In this document: piece by piece, positions 11,493-19,693 of the stretch
How positions within the stretch are numbered: position 1 is the stretch's first letter
Layout of the letters: every line of letters begins with the position of its first letter
From: Sphingopyxis sp.
GTDB taxonomy: Bacteria; Pseudomonadota; Alphaproteobacteria; Sphingomonadales; Sphingomonadaceae
DNA length: 33,537 nt
Direction of reading: 5' to 3'
Assembly: GCA_013821905.1 (NCBI GenBank)
Contig: PNJO01000012.1
Location: forward strand, 1 to 33,537
The notes under the pieces: model-generated
The model's input: the letters and a program-made list of their open reading frames with translations, nothing else
Databases searched by the model: none
What the model was told of the DNA's origin: nothing
Position numbers and translations under genes: made by a program

Positions 11493-13700
11493 ATGACGGT
11501 GGACGCGGCGCAGGCGGTACATGAAAAATTCCTCGCGGCGCTGGCAGGGGGGCATCTGCCCGACCGCGCCGACGCGCCCGACCCGGCCCTGATCGGCCTG
11601 TCGCGCAGCGACGCCACCGATATCTTCCTGTCGCAGCTCACGAGCCGCCAGATGGACCGTCTGTCGCGCCATTTGCAGGCACGCGGCGAGGGCTTCTACA
11701 CGATCGGTTCGTCGGGGCACGAGGGCAATGCCGCGGTCGCCGCGGCGCTGCGCGTCACCGATATGGCCTTCCTGCACTATCGCTCGAACGCCTTCCAGCT
11801 TCACCGCGCGCGCCAGCTTCCGGGCGGCACCCCGACGTGGGATATGCTGCTGAGCTTTGCCGCCTCGTCCGAAGACCCGATCTCGGGCGGCCGCCACAAG
11901 GTGATCGGATCGAAGCCGCTCGCCATCCCGCCGCAGACATCGACGATCGCCTCGCATCTCCCGAAAGCGGTCGGCGCCGCCTTCTCGATCGGCATCGCGC
12001 GGCGGAACGGCATGAAGGACCTGCCGCTGCCCGACGATGCGGTGGTGCTGACCAGCTTCGGCGATGCCTCGGCGAACCATTCGACCGCGCAGGGCGCGTT
12101 CAACACCGCGGGCTGGGCGGCGTTCCAGGGCTCGCCGATGCCGCTGATCTTCCTCTGCGAGGATAATGGCATCGGCATCTCGACGCGCACGCCCACGGGC
12201 TGGATCGAGGCGCAGTTCCGCCACCGCGCGGGGCTGCACTATATCCAGTGCGACGGCACCGATCTCGCATCGGCCTATGCCGGGGCGGGCGAGGCGGCCG
12301 ATTACGCGCGGCGCACGCGCAAGCCCGTGTTCCTCCACATGGCAACGGTGCGGCTCTATGGCCACGCGGGCTCGGACGTGCAGGGCGCTTACCTTCCCAA
12401 GGCGCTGATCGAATCGGACGAAGCGCGCGATCCCTTGCTCAAGGGCGCGGCGCTGATGGCCGGGCAGGGCTGGATGACGCCCGCCGAGATTGCCGAAACC
12501 TATGAGGAAATCGGCGCCACCCTCGCGCGGCAGGCCGAGGCGGCGATTGCGCGGCCCAAGATCACGACCCCCGCCGGGGTGATGGCCAGCCTCGTCCCGC
12601 CGAAGCGCGAGGTGGCGCGCGCCAACACCCCGTCGGCCGAGGATCGCAAGGCGATGTTCGGCAGCGACGCCGGCCAGATGGACAAGCCGATGCACATGGC
12701 GCGGCTCTTGAGCTGGGCGCTCGCCGACCTGATGCTCGCGCACCGGGAAATCGCCGTGATGGGCGAGGATGTCGGGCCGAAGGGCGGGGTCTACAACGTC
12801 ACCGCGAAGCTCCACCAGCGCTTCGGCTCGTCGCGCGTGATCAACACGTTGCTCGACGAGCAGGCGATCCTCGGGCTTGCGATCGGCATGGCGCACAACG
12901 GATTCGTGCCGATGCCCGAAATCCAGTTCCTCGCCTATGTCCACAATGCCGAGGACCAGATTCGCGGCGAGGCGGCGACGCTCAGCTTCTTCTCGAACGG
13001 GCAATATACCAACCCGATGGTCATCCGCATCGCGGGGCTCGGTTACCAGAAGGGCTTCGGCGGGCATTTCCACAACGATAACAGCCTTGCGGTGTTCCGC
13101 GACATTCCGGGCGTGATCCTCGCCGTCCCGTCGAACGGGCGCGACGCGGTGCATATGCTGCGCGAATGCGTGAGGCTGGCGCGCGAGGAACAGCGCGTCG
13201 TCGTCTTCGTCGAACCGATCGCGCTCTACATGACCCGCGACCTGCATGAGGAGGGCGACGGCCTGTGGACCAGCGTCTATGAGGCGCCGGGCGAAGGCGC
13301 GCCGATCGCCTTCGGCGACGTCGGCGTCCACGGCGACGGCACCGACCTCGCGATCGTCACCTATGGCAATGGCTACTACCTGTCGCGGCAGGCCGAGAAA
13401 TTGCTCGCCGCGGACGGCGTCCGGGCGCGCGTGATCGACCTGCGCTGGCTCGGCCCGGTCGATGAGGACAGGCTGGTCGCCGCGGTCGGCGATGCGAAGC
13501 GCATCCTGATCGTCGACGAATGCCGCATCACGGGCTCGCAGAGCGAGGCGCTGATGGCGACTTTCGTCGAGCGCACCCCCGAGAAGAAATTGAAGCGCAT
13601 TGCCGCCGACGACAGCTTCATCCCGCTCGGGCGCGCCGCGACGCTGACGCTGCCGAGCCGCGACAGCATCCATGCCGCCGCCAAGGAGCTGCTCGCATGA
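11493..13700 (+). CDS. Fused E1 alpha/beta component of a thiamine-diphosphate-dependent 2-oxoacid (branched-chain type) dehydrogenase
   Basis: N-terminal E1alpha (GEGFYTIGSSGHEGNAAVAAAL, GDASANHSTAQGAFNTAGWAA...CEDNGIGIST) continuous with C-terminal E1beta (MGEDVGPKGGVYNVTAKLHQRFGSSRVINTLLDEQAILGLAIGMA). Confidence 0.92.
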   Translation: MTVDAAQAVHEKFLAALAGGHLPDRADAPDPALIGLSRSDATDIFLSQLTSRQMDRLSRHLQARGEGFYTIGSSGHEGNAAVAAALRVTDMAFLHYRSNAFQLHRARQLPGGTPTWDMLLSFAASSEDPISGGRHKVIGSKPLAIPPQTSTIASHLPKAVGAAFSIGIARRNGMKDLPLPDDAVVLTSFGDASANHSTAQGAFNTAGWAAFQGSPMPLIFLCEDNGIGISTRTPTGWIEAQFRHRAGLHYIQCDGTDLASAYAGAGEAADYARRTRKPVFLHMATVRLYGHAGSDVQGAYLPKALIESDEARDPLLKGAALMAGQGWMTPAEIAETYEEIGATLARQAEAAIARPKITTPAGVMASLVPPKREVARANTPSAEDRKAMFGSDAGQMDKPMHMARLLSWALADLMLAHREIAVMGEDVGPKGGVYNVTAKLHQRFGSSRVINTLLDEQAILGLAIGMAHNGFVPMPEIQFLAYVHNAEDQIRGEAATLSFFSNGQYTNPMVIRIAGLGYQKGFGGHFHNDNSLAVFRDIPGVILAVPSNGRDAVHMLRECVRLAREEQRVVVFVEPIALYMTRDLHEEGDGLWTSVYEAPGEGAPIAFGDVGVHGDGTDLAIVTYGNGYYLSRQAEKLLAADGVRARVIDLRWLGPVDEDRLVAAVGDAKRILIVDECRITGSQSEALMATFVERTPEKKLKRIAADDSFIPLGRAATLTLPSRDSIHAAAKELLA

Positions 13701-14746
13701 GCGCGCGCAGGACCGCGCTCGTCGTCGCCCCCGGCCGCGGCACCTATGGCAAGGGCGAACTCGGCAGCATCGCGCGGCTGCATGGCGCGCGCTTTGCCGA
13801 TCGAATCGCGAACTTCGACGCCCAGCGTCGCGAACGCGGCCAGCCGACGGTGACCGAGCTCGACGGTGCCGACCGTTTCAGCGTCGCGACCCACATGCGC
13901 GGCGACGTTGCGGCGCCCCTGATCTACACCGCGACCGCGCTCGATTATCTGAGCATCGACCGCGAGGCATATGACATCGTCGCTGTCGCGGGCAATTCGA
14001 TGGGCTGGTACAGCGCGCTCGCGCTCGGCGGCGCGGTTTCGGTCGCGGACGGCTTCCGCATTTCGAACGCGATGGGCCTCAACAGCCAGACGCACGGCCC
14101 CGGCGGACAGATATTGCTGCAGGTCGTCGACGAGGACTGGCGTCCGGTGCCCGGCTTGCGCGAAAAATTGCTCGATCTCGTCGCCGCCATCGCCGCCCGC
14201 CCCGGCCACGATCTTGCGCTCTCGATCGACCTGGCCGGCATGCTCGTCCTCGCCGGCAACGAGGAAGGGCTCGCGGCCCTGCTCGCCGAGGCGCCGCCGA
14301 CCCCCGGCCGCGATCCGCTGCGCCTCGCCGGCCACGGCCCCTTTCACACGCCGCTGATGTTCGGCAGCGCGGACAAGGCGAAGGCGGAGCTTTCGCCCTC
14401 GCTCTTTTCGGGTCCCGCGATCCCGATGGTCGATGGCCGCGGCCATATCTGGCGGCGCTTCTCCTCCGACCCGGCCGCCGTGTGGGATTACACCTTCGGC
14501 CACCAGATCCTTGCGCCCTACGACTTCGCGCTGTCGGTGCAGGTCGCGGTCAAGGAGTTCGCGCCCGACGTCATCGTCCTGCCCGGCCCCGGCGACACGC
14601 TGGGCGGTGCGATCGCGCAGTCGCTGATCGGCATCGGCTGGCAGGGAATCGGGGGCAAGGCCGACTTCATGGCGCGGCAGGCGGCGGACCCGATCCTGCT
14701 TTCGATGGGCCGCGCCGAGCAGCGCGCGCTCGTCGTCGGGGAATAG
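13697..14746 (+). CDS. FabD-like acyltransferase (ACP S-malonyltransferase family)
   Basis: Nucleophile motif VAGNSMGWYSALALGGAVS, catalytic-His region GHGPFHTPLM; ATGA overlap with the E1 stop codon. Confidence 0.82.
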   Translation: MSARRTALVVAPGRGTYGKGELGSIARLHGARFADRIANFDAQRRERGQPTVTELDGADRFSVATHMRGDVAAPLIYTATALDYLSIDREAYDIVAVAGNSMGWYSALALGGAVSVADGFRISNAMGLNSQTHGPGGQILLQVVDEDWRPVPGLREKLLDLVAAIAARPGHDLALSIDLAGMLVLAGNEEGLAALLAEAPPTPGRDPLRLAGHGPFHTPLMFGSADKAKAELSPSLFSGPAIPMVDGRGHIWRRFSSDPAAVWDYTFGHQILAPYDFALSVQVAVKEFAPDVIVLPGPGDTLGGAIAQSLIGIGWQGIGGKADFMARQAADPILLSMGRAEQRALVVGE

Positions 14747-14790
14747 GAAAAAGGGCCGGCAGAAGGGCGAAATGCCCGTCTGCCGGCCCC
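14747..14790 (-). terminator. Rho-independent terminator for the minus-strand regulator gene
   Basis: GGGCCGGCAGA / TCTGCCGGCCC perfect 11-bp stem (14753-14763/14779-14789); read on the minus strand it is followed by TTTTTCC. Confidence 0.75.
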
Positions 14791-14926
14791 CGTTGGGATG
14801 CGCGGCCAGGTGGGGTTGGCCACGTTTTTCGAACGGCGGCGCCAATGGGGACCAACACAAGGGCGCGATGCCGTTCGATCCCCTTATAGCAGCGATGCAG
14901 CGAAACCGGCCGCATCGGCCGCTGCT

Positions 14927-15580
14927 TCATGCACCGGAATGGACCCAGTTTTCGGGCGCGCCGCGCGCGAGCTCGGCGGTGAACTGCAGCCGGAGCAGCT
15001 CGGCGACATTCGCGGTGCCCGCGCGCCGCATGATATTGGCGCGGTGCACCTCGACCGTGCGCGGGCTCAGGTCGAGCCGCCGCGCGATCGCCTTGTTGCC
15101 GAGCCCCGCCGCGATCGCTTCCAATATATCGCGCTCGCGCCGCGTCAGCGCCGCCAGCCGCGCCTCGGCCGCGCGGCGATGCGCGAGCGCGTCCTGACGC
15201 GCCCGCCAGGCGCCGAGCGCGTCGTCGACGGCATGGCGGACGAGCCGCGGGTCGAGCGGCGCGGGCAGCAGGTCGTGCGCGCCGCCGCGCAATATCGCGC
15301 GCGCCTCGGCGATGCTCAGCCGCTCGGCGGCGACGAAGACGGCGAGGTCGCGGCGTTCCGAGAGGCGGCCGAGCAGCGCCGCGCCGTCGGTGGCGCCGGG
15401 CTGGCGCCAGTGAAAGATCAGGAGGCCCGCATCCGCCCCGGTGTCGGCCTCGATCCAGGCGTCGGCGCTCGCAAAGCTGCGCACCACGCGCGAACCGCCC
15501 GCCGCCAGCATGCGGAAGCAGGCCGCGCGCTCGGTCGGGTCCGGCAGGACGAGATGGATGTGGCCCCCGCTTTCGCTCAT
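14927..15580 (-). CDS. LuxR/FixJ-type transcriptional regulator with degenerate receiver domain
   Basis: HTH_LuxR: ALTRRERDILEAIAAGLGNKAIARRLDLSPRTVEVHRANIMRRAGTANVAELLRL; N-terminal receiver-like fold lacking the usual phosphoacceptor Asp. Confidence 0.85.
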   Translation of the reverse strand: MSESGGHIHLVLPDPTERAACFRMLAAGGSRVVRSFASADAWIEADTGADAGLLIFHWRQPGATDGAALLGRLSERRDLAVFVAAERLSIAEARAILRGGAHDLLPAPLDPRLVRHAVDDALGAWRARQDALAHRRAAEARLAALTRRERDILEAIAAGLGNKAIARRLDLSPRTVEVHRANIMRRAGTANVAELLRLQFTAELARGAPENWVHSGA

Positions 15581-15661
15581 GTCGCAAGGGGTGCCGTGTC
15601 CGGCATGATCGGCCCAGCGCGACCGGCTCGGTTTCGGCTTCAGAATGAAGCGAAATGCGCC

Positions 15662-17176
15662 TCAGCGCACGCGGTAGAGATAGGCCGGTTCGTTCGGATG
15701 GCGAAGCTTGCGCCAGATGCCTGCGGGCAGGGCGCGGTCGGCGCCGACGCCTTCGAGCGCGATCGCGAGATAGCTCGGCGCGGGCGTGAAGGTCTCGACC
15801 AGCTCCCATTCCGGCTGCGGCTGGTAGAGCGGCGCCTGCGCCGCATCCATCCTGGCATTGGGTTTCGCGCCGCGCGCCGGGTTGTAATAGAAGAGCGTGC
15901 CCGGTGCCGGCGGCGCATCGACGGCGCGCGCGGTCGATCCGGCCCAGCGCAGCAGCAGATCGGCGCGATAGCGCGTCATCGGGTCGGTTCCGATGCGCGC
16001 CCCCGGCCGCGCGGCGAGCGCCGCGACGAACTGCTCCTCGCCGAAGGTCGGGTCGCGATTCTCGACGTAGATGCCCGCGAGATTCGTTCCGACGAGCAGC
16101 GCCATTCCCGCCAGCGCCGCCCGGCGCGCGCGCGTCGCGCCCTGCTGGACGATCAGCCCCAGCGCGGTGCCGGTGAGCAGGCACGCCATCGTCGCGGTGA
16201 TCATGAAATAGCGCGGGTTGAGCGGCAGCAGCTTCTGCGCCGCGCCGACGCAGACGAACCAGCAGAGTGCGAACAGCGCGAGCAGCCGCGCGAAATGGCG
16301 CACCCGGTCGGGCACCGCGCGCGCGAAGCAGAGCCACGCGCCGAGCGGCAGCGCGAAAAACATCAGCGCCATGAACTCCTGGTTGACCAGAAGCACGAGC
16401 AGCGGGTCGACCAGCGGGTGCACGATGACGTTGCCGGCGAGGTCGATCGACCGGTCGATCGTCGCGTCATGGTGGAGCGAGATGTTGAACCGGTAGAGCG
16501 GATCGCCGGTCATGATGCCGAGATAGAGGAGCTCGAGCGACCAGACCGCCAGGAAACCCACTGCGATCCACAGATAGTGCCAGCGACGGAAACGGTGCCC
16601 CGCGAGAAACAGCAGGCCGAAAAAGGGAATGATGAAGATCGCGGTTTCGCGCACGAGGAAGGCGAGCCCGACGAGCGCGCCCGAACCGATCAGCCGCGCA
16701 CGGTTCGGCCCTGCTTCGAGGCAGCGGAAACAGAGAATCCACGCGCCGAAGAGCAGCGCCATCTCGATCACGTCGACATTGGCGATCGACGCCTGCACGA
16801 CGAGCAGCGGGCTCGTCGCGCAGGCGAGCAGCGCGAAAAAGGCGGGCAGCGGCCCCGCGACATCGCGCGTCGCGCGCCATGCCGCGATCAGGAAGGCGAC
16901 GAGGTAGAGCAGCGACGGCAGCACCATCGCGAATTCGTTGCCGCCAAGCGTCAGGAAGGACAGCGCCATCGGGATGGTGATCGGATAGCGGATCGTGCCG
17001 TGCCCCCCGACGAAGGGGAAATGCTCGATCCAGCCATAGGCGCCGCGCGCATAGGTCACGTCGTCGGACGCGATGAAGCCGACCCACGCGAGCGTCACGA
17101 GCAGGGCGAACAGCGCGAGGCCGATCCACAGGCCGCGGCGTCCGGGTCCGGTCAGGCGTTCGATGGCATGGATCAT
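15662..17176 (-). CDS. Multi-pass GT39/ArnT-like glycosyltransferase (undecaprenyl/dolichol-phosphate-sugar type)
   Basis: Many TM segments; SDDVTYARGAYGWIEHFPFVGGHGTIRYPITIPMA; RETAIFIIPF; NPRYFMITA. Confidence 0.75.
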   Translation of the reverse strand: MIHAIERLTGPGRRGLWIGLALFALLVTLAWVGFIASDDVTYARGAYGWIEHFPFVGGHGTIRYPITIPMALSFLTLGGNEFAMVLPSLLYLVAFLIAAWRATRDVAGPLPAFFALLACATSPLLVVQASIANVDVIEMALLFGAWILCFRCLEAGPNRARLIGSGALVGLAFLVRETAIFIIPFFGLLFLAGHRFRRWHYLWIAVGFLAVWSLELLYLGIMTGDPLYRFNISLHHDATIDRSIDLAGNVIVHPLVDPLLVLLVNQEFMALMFFALPLGAWLCFARAVPDRVRHFARLLALFALCWFVCVGAAQKLLPLNPRYFMITATMACLLTGTALGLIVQQGATRARRAALAGMALLVGTNLAGIYVENRDPTFGEEQFVAALAARPGARIGTDPMTRYRADLLLRWAGSTARAVDAPPAPGTLFYYNPARGAKPNARMDAAQAPLYQPQPEWELVETFTPAPSYLAIALEGVGADRALPAGIWRKLRHPNEPAYLYRVR

Positions 17177-17571
17177 AAGGGACGATATACCCACAGGCGC
17201 GAGAGCAGGAAGGCCGAGCCGATCACGACGATGTCGACCGCGATCTTGGCGAGATATTCATTGGCGCCGAGCCGCTCGATCGCGAGCCACAGCAAGGCCG
17301 AGGAGAGCAGCAGGTTGAAACCGAGCACCGCGAGATAGGAAGCGAACTGCCGCCCCGCGCCGTCGCGCTGCGCCCAGCGGAAGGTGACCTGCCGGTGCAG
17401 CACGAAGCCCAGCGCCGCGCCCGCGATCTTGCCCGCGACATTCGCGGTCAGGAACTGGCCGGGGATCAACAGCAACAGCGCCGAATAGACCGCGAAATCG
17501 GCCGCCAGCACGATCGCGCCGACGAAGCCATAGCGGATGGCATGGGCGATCCAGCCGTTGCCGGCGATCAT
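17173..17571 (-). CDS. GtrA family membrane protein (putative polyprenyl-phosphate-sugar flippase)
   Basis: IRYGFVGAIVLAADFAVYSALL...NVAGKIAGAALGFVLHRQVTFRW, typical GtrA signature. Confidence 0.88.
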   Translation of the reverse strand: MIAGNGWIAHAIRYGFVGAIVLAADFAVYSALLLLIPGQFLTANVAGKIAGAALGFVLHRQVTFRWAQRDGAGRQFASYLAVLGFNLLLSSALLWLAIERLGANEYLAKIAVDIVVIGSAFLLSRLWVYRPL

Positions 17572-18599
17572 GGCTGCGGCTCGTGCGGGACGATGTCGGC
17601 GAGCGAAAAGGTCGGCTGGATCGGCACGCGCGGCTCGTTCGCCATGTCGAACGACAGGAAATTGAGCAGGAACTGCACGCCGAGAATGATCGGCAGCACC
17701 GCGATCATCACCGTGCCCGTGCTCGCGACCTCGCCGCTGCTCACCGAATGCGCCCATTGCACCGCGCCATAGATGGTGCCGAAGATCAGGAAGATCGCCC
17801 CGAACAGCAATTGCAGCGACGCCGGGCTGAAATCGCGCAGGAAATAGGTGTAGAAGATGCGCTTGGTCAGCTCGCGCATATTCTTCGCAAAGAAATGCCA
17901 GAGCTCTTTCCTGATATGGAGGTTGCTGACCTCGTCGCCATAGACGGCTTCCATCGGCACGTCGGCGACCACCGCGCGCGCGTTGCCGAGGTTGATCAGC
18001 ATGTCGGTCTCGAAGAAATAGCGCTCCGACACATTGGCGAATTCGATGCTGTTCAGCGCCGCCGCGTGGATCGCCGTATAACCGTTCGTGGGGTCGAAAA
18101 TGCCCCAGTAACCGCTCGACAATTTGGTCATGAACGACAGGCCGGCGTTGCCGTAGAGCCGTACGCGCGGCATCTTGCGCACGTTCCACAGGCTGTGGAA
18201 GCGGTTGCCCTTCGCATAATCGGCCTGCCGCGCGAGCACCGGGCGCGCGATATGGGGGATCAGCGCAGGGTCCATCTGTCCGTCGCCATCGACCTTGACG
18301 ACGATGTCGGCGCCCGCGGCGAGCGCGGCGCGATAGCCGCTGATCACCGCACCGCCGACGCCGCGGTTCTTTTCATGAAAGATAACGCGGACGCGCTTGT
18401 CGCGGCACTCGGCCTCGACAAAGCGTCCCGATCCGTCGGGGCAGGCGTCGTCGACGACGAAGATCATCGCGATCTCGGGCCCGATCCGCGCGATCACGTC
18501 CAGCACATGCGCCTTCACGCGATAGCTCGGGATCACCACCGCCAATATCTGGTCGGGGCGCGTCGAGCCGGGAAGCGGGACATGTCTGGGCTGCCACAT
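17568..18599 (-). CDS. Family 2 glycosyltransferase (dolichol-phosphate-mannose synthase/GtrB-like) with C-terminal TM helices
   Basis: AVVIPSYRVKAHVLDVIARIGPEIAMIFVVDDACPDGSG, VKVDGDGQMDPALIP; two C-terminal TM segments. Confidence 0.9.
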   Translation of the reverse strand: MWQPRHVPLPGSTRPDQILAVVIPSYRVKAHVLDVIARIGPEIAMIFVVDDACPDGSGRFVEAECRDKRVRVIFHEKNRGVGGAVISGYRAALAAGADIVVKVDGDGQMDPALIPHIARPVLARQADYAKGNRFHSLWNVRKMPRVRLYGNAGLSFMTKLSSGYWGIFDPTNGYTAIHAAALNSIEFANVSERYFFETDMLINLGNARAVVADVPMEAVYGDEVSNLHIRKELWHFFAKNMRELTKRIFYTYFLRDFSPASLQLLFGAIFLIFGTIYGAVQWAHSVSSGEVASTGTVMIAVLPIILGVQFLLNFLSFDMANEPRVPIQPTFSLADIVPHEPQP

Positions 18600-18669
18600 G
18601 GCGCCTTCCTTAGCCCGGAAATGTAAAAATATGTTGTTTAATGATCGGGATGGCCGGTCTGGCCGGAGC

Positions 18670-18744
18670 TGGTGACCCCTACGGGAATCGAACCCGTGTT
18701 TCAGCCGTGAGAGGGCCGCGTCCTGACCGCTAGACGAAGGGGCC
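18670..18744 (-). tRNA. tRNA-Glu (anticodon CTC), CCA encoded
   Basis: Reverse complement GGCCCCTTCGTCTAGCGGTCAGGACGCGGCCCTCTCACGGCTGAAACACGGGTTCGATTCCCGTAGGGGTCACCA folds as a cloverleaf; loop CTCTCAC gives anticodon CTC. Confidence 0.97.
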
Positions 18745-18866
18745 CTGAGATGCTCGGGGCATGAATCGCGCGTCGGATGTCAGTTTTTCGGGCAATTGTC
18801 CATGCCGAATCGGGATTCGACGCGTCAATCGGCTGCCGGAGCGGCCTCGGCGGCGGCGGGCGGGGT

Positions 18867-18923
18867 GGAATTACGGTGGGAATTACGGTGCCAGTTTGGA
18901 TTACGGTGCCAGTTTACTAAATA
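18867..18923. repeat. REP-like sequence on the 3' side of the RAYT gene (partial tandem copies)
   Basis: GGAATTACGGTGGGAATTACGGTGCCAGTTTGGATTACGGTGCCAGTTTACTAAATA; 18900-18923 is a 24-nt perfect inverted match to 19669-19692. Confidence 0.88.
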
Positions 18924-19591
18924 ACCAGATTATCTTGTCGTTTTGGCCCACGTTTTTGTGCTTTGAGCGTTCGCCCTGTCCGCGCCTCCAACGCTTCGAT
19001 CCAAGCCTCGCTGCCGAGCGGCCTGCCGGACGTTTCGGACATCCGCAGTTGTCGCCAAGCGGTACCGTCGTCCCGTTCCTCGTCGAGGAAGGCAGCAAAG
19101 CTGCCATAACGATCGAGGGCGGGAGCAACCCTGACCAGTCCATCATCCTCACCCGCCAGATGCGCTGCAACGCTCGACCATCGCCAATCCTGCGCCCGCT
19201 TTACAAGCCTCGCCCGCACCGGATTGAGCGACACATAGCGCATCGCATGCGCCAGATGCTCCTCGCCCATCGCAACGGCGCCGAACCGGCCTTGCCACAG
19301 GTGGCCCGTCCAGCGATGCCGTGCATCGACGAAGCCGGTGTATCGCCGGTGCGTATCGGCAAAGGTCCGCCGCAAACCATCCTCATCGGCCGGTACGATA
19401 ATGATGTGGACATGGTTGGGCATCAGGCAATAGCACCACACCTCCGCCCCCGCTTTCTCGGCTGCTTGCGCTAGAAGATCGCGGTAGAGTGCATAGTCCT
19501 CATCCTCGAAAAACGTCGGCGCCCGGCGGTTGCCGCGCTGCGTAACGTGATAAGGAACTCCGGGAATCACGAGGCGAGGAAGGCGAGCCAT
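18917..19591 (-). CDS. REP-associated tyrosine transposase (RAYT / Y1_Tnp, TnpA_REP)
   Basis: MARLPRLVIPGVPYHVTQRGNRR, HUH motif CLMPNHVHIIIVP, RYVSLNPVRARLV with candidate catalytic Tyr; flanked by REP palindromes. Confidence 0.93.
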   Translation of the reverse strand: MARLPRLVIPGVPYHVTQRGNRRAPTFFEDEDYALYRDLLAQAAEKAGAEVWCYCLMPNHVHIIIVPADEDGLRRTFADTHRRYTGFVDARHRWTGHLWQGRFGAVAMGEEHLAHAMRYVSLNPVRARLVKRAQDWRWSSVAAHLAGEDDGLVRVAPALDRYGSFAAFLDEERDDGTAWRQLRMSETSGRPLGSEAWIEALEARTGRTLKAQKRGPKRQDNLVI

Positions 19592-19606
19592 CACACCGAC
19601 AATGCA

Positions 19607-19693
19607 CATTCTGTGTATTTGGTAAACTGGAACCGTAATGCCACCGTAATGCGTAATGGCATTCTGTGTATTTAGTAAACTGGCACCGTAATG
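19607..19693. repeat. Two tandem 34-nt REP copies on the 5' side of the RAYT gene
   Basis: CATTCTGTGTATTTGGTAAACTGGAACCGTAATG (19607-19640) and CATTCTGTGTATTTAGTAAACTGGCACCGTAATG (19660-19693), 32/34 identical. Confidence 0.9.

Noticed and set aside
11397-13673. 758-aa minus-strand ORF antisense to the fused E1
   Set aside because: Low-complexity Arg/Ala/His shadow translation; the plus strand is unmistakably an E1 dehydrogenase.
14798-17338. 846-aa plus-strand ORF opposite the regulator and glycosyltransferase genes
   Set aside because: Arg/Ala/Glu-rich shadow ORF typical of high-GC DNA; the minus-strand frames contain clear domain motifs.
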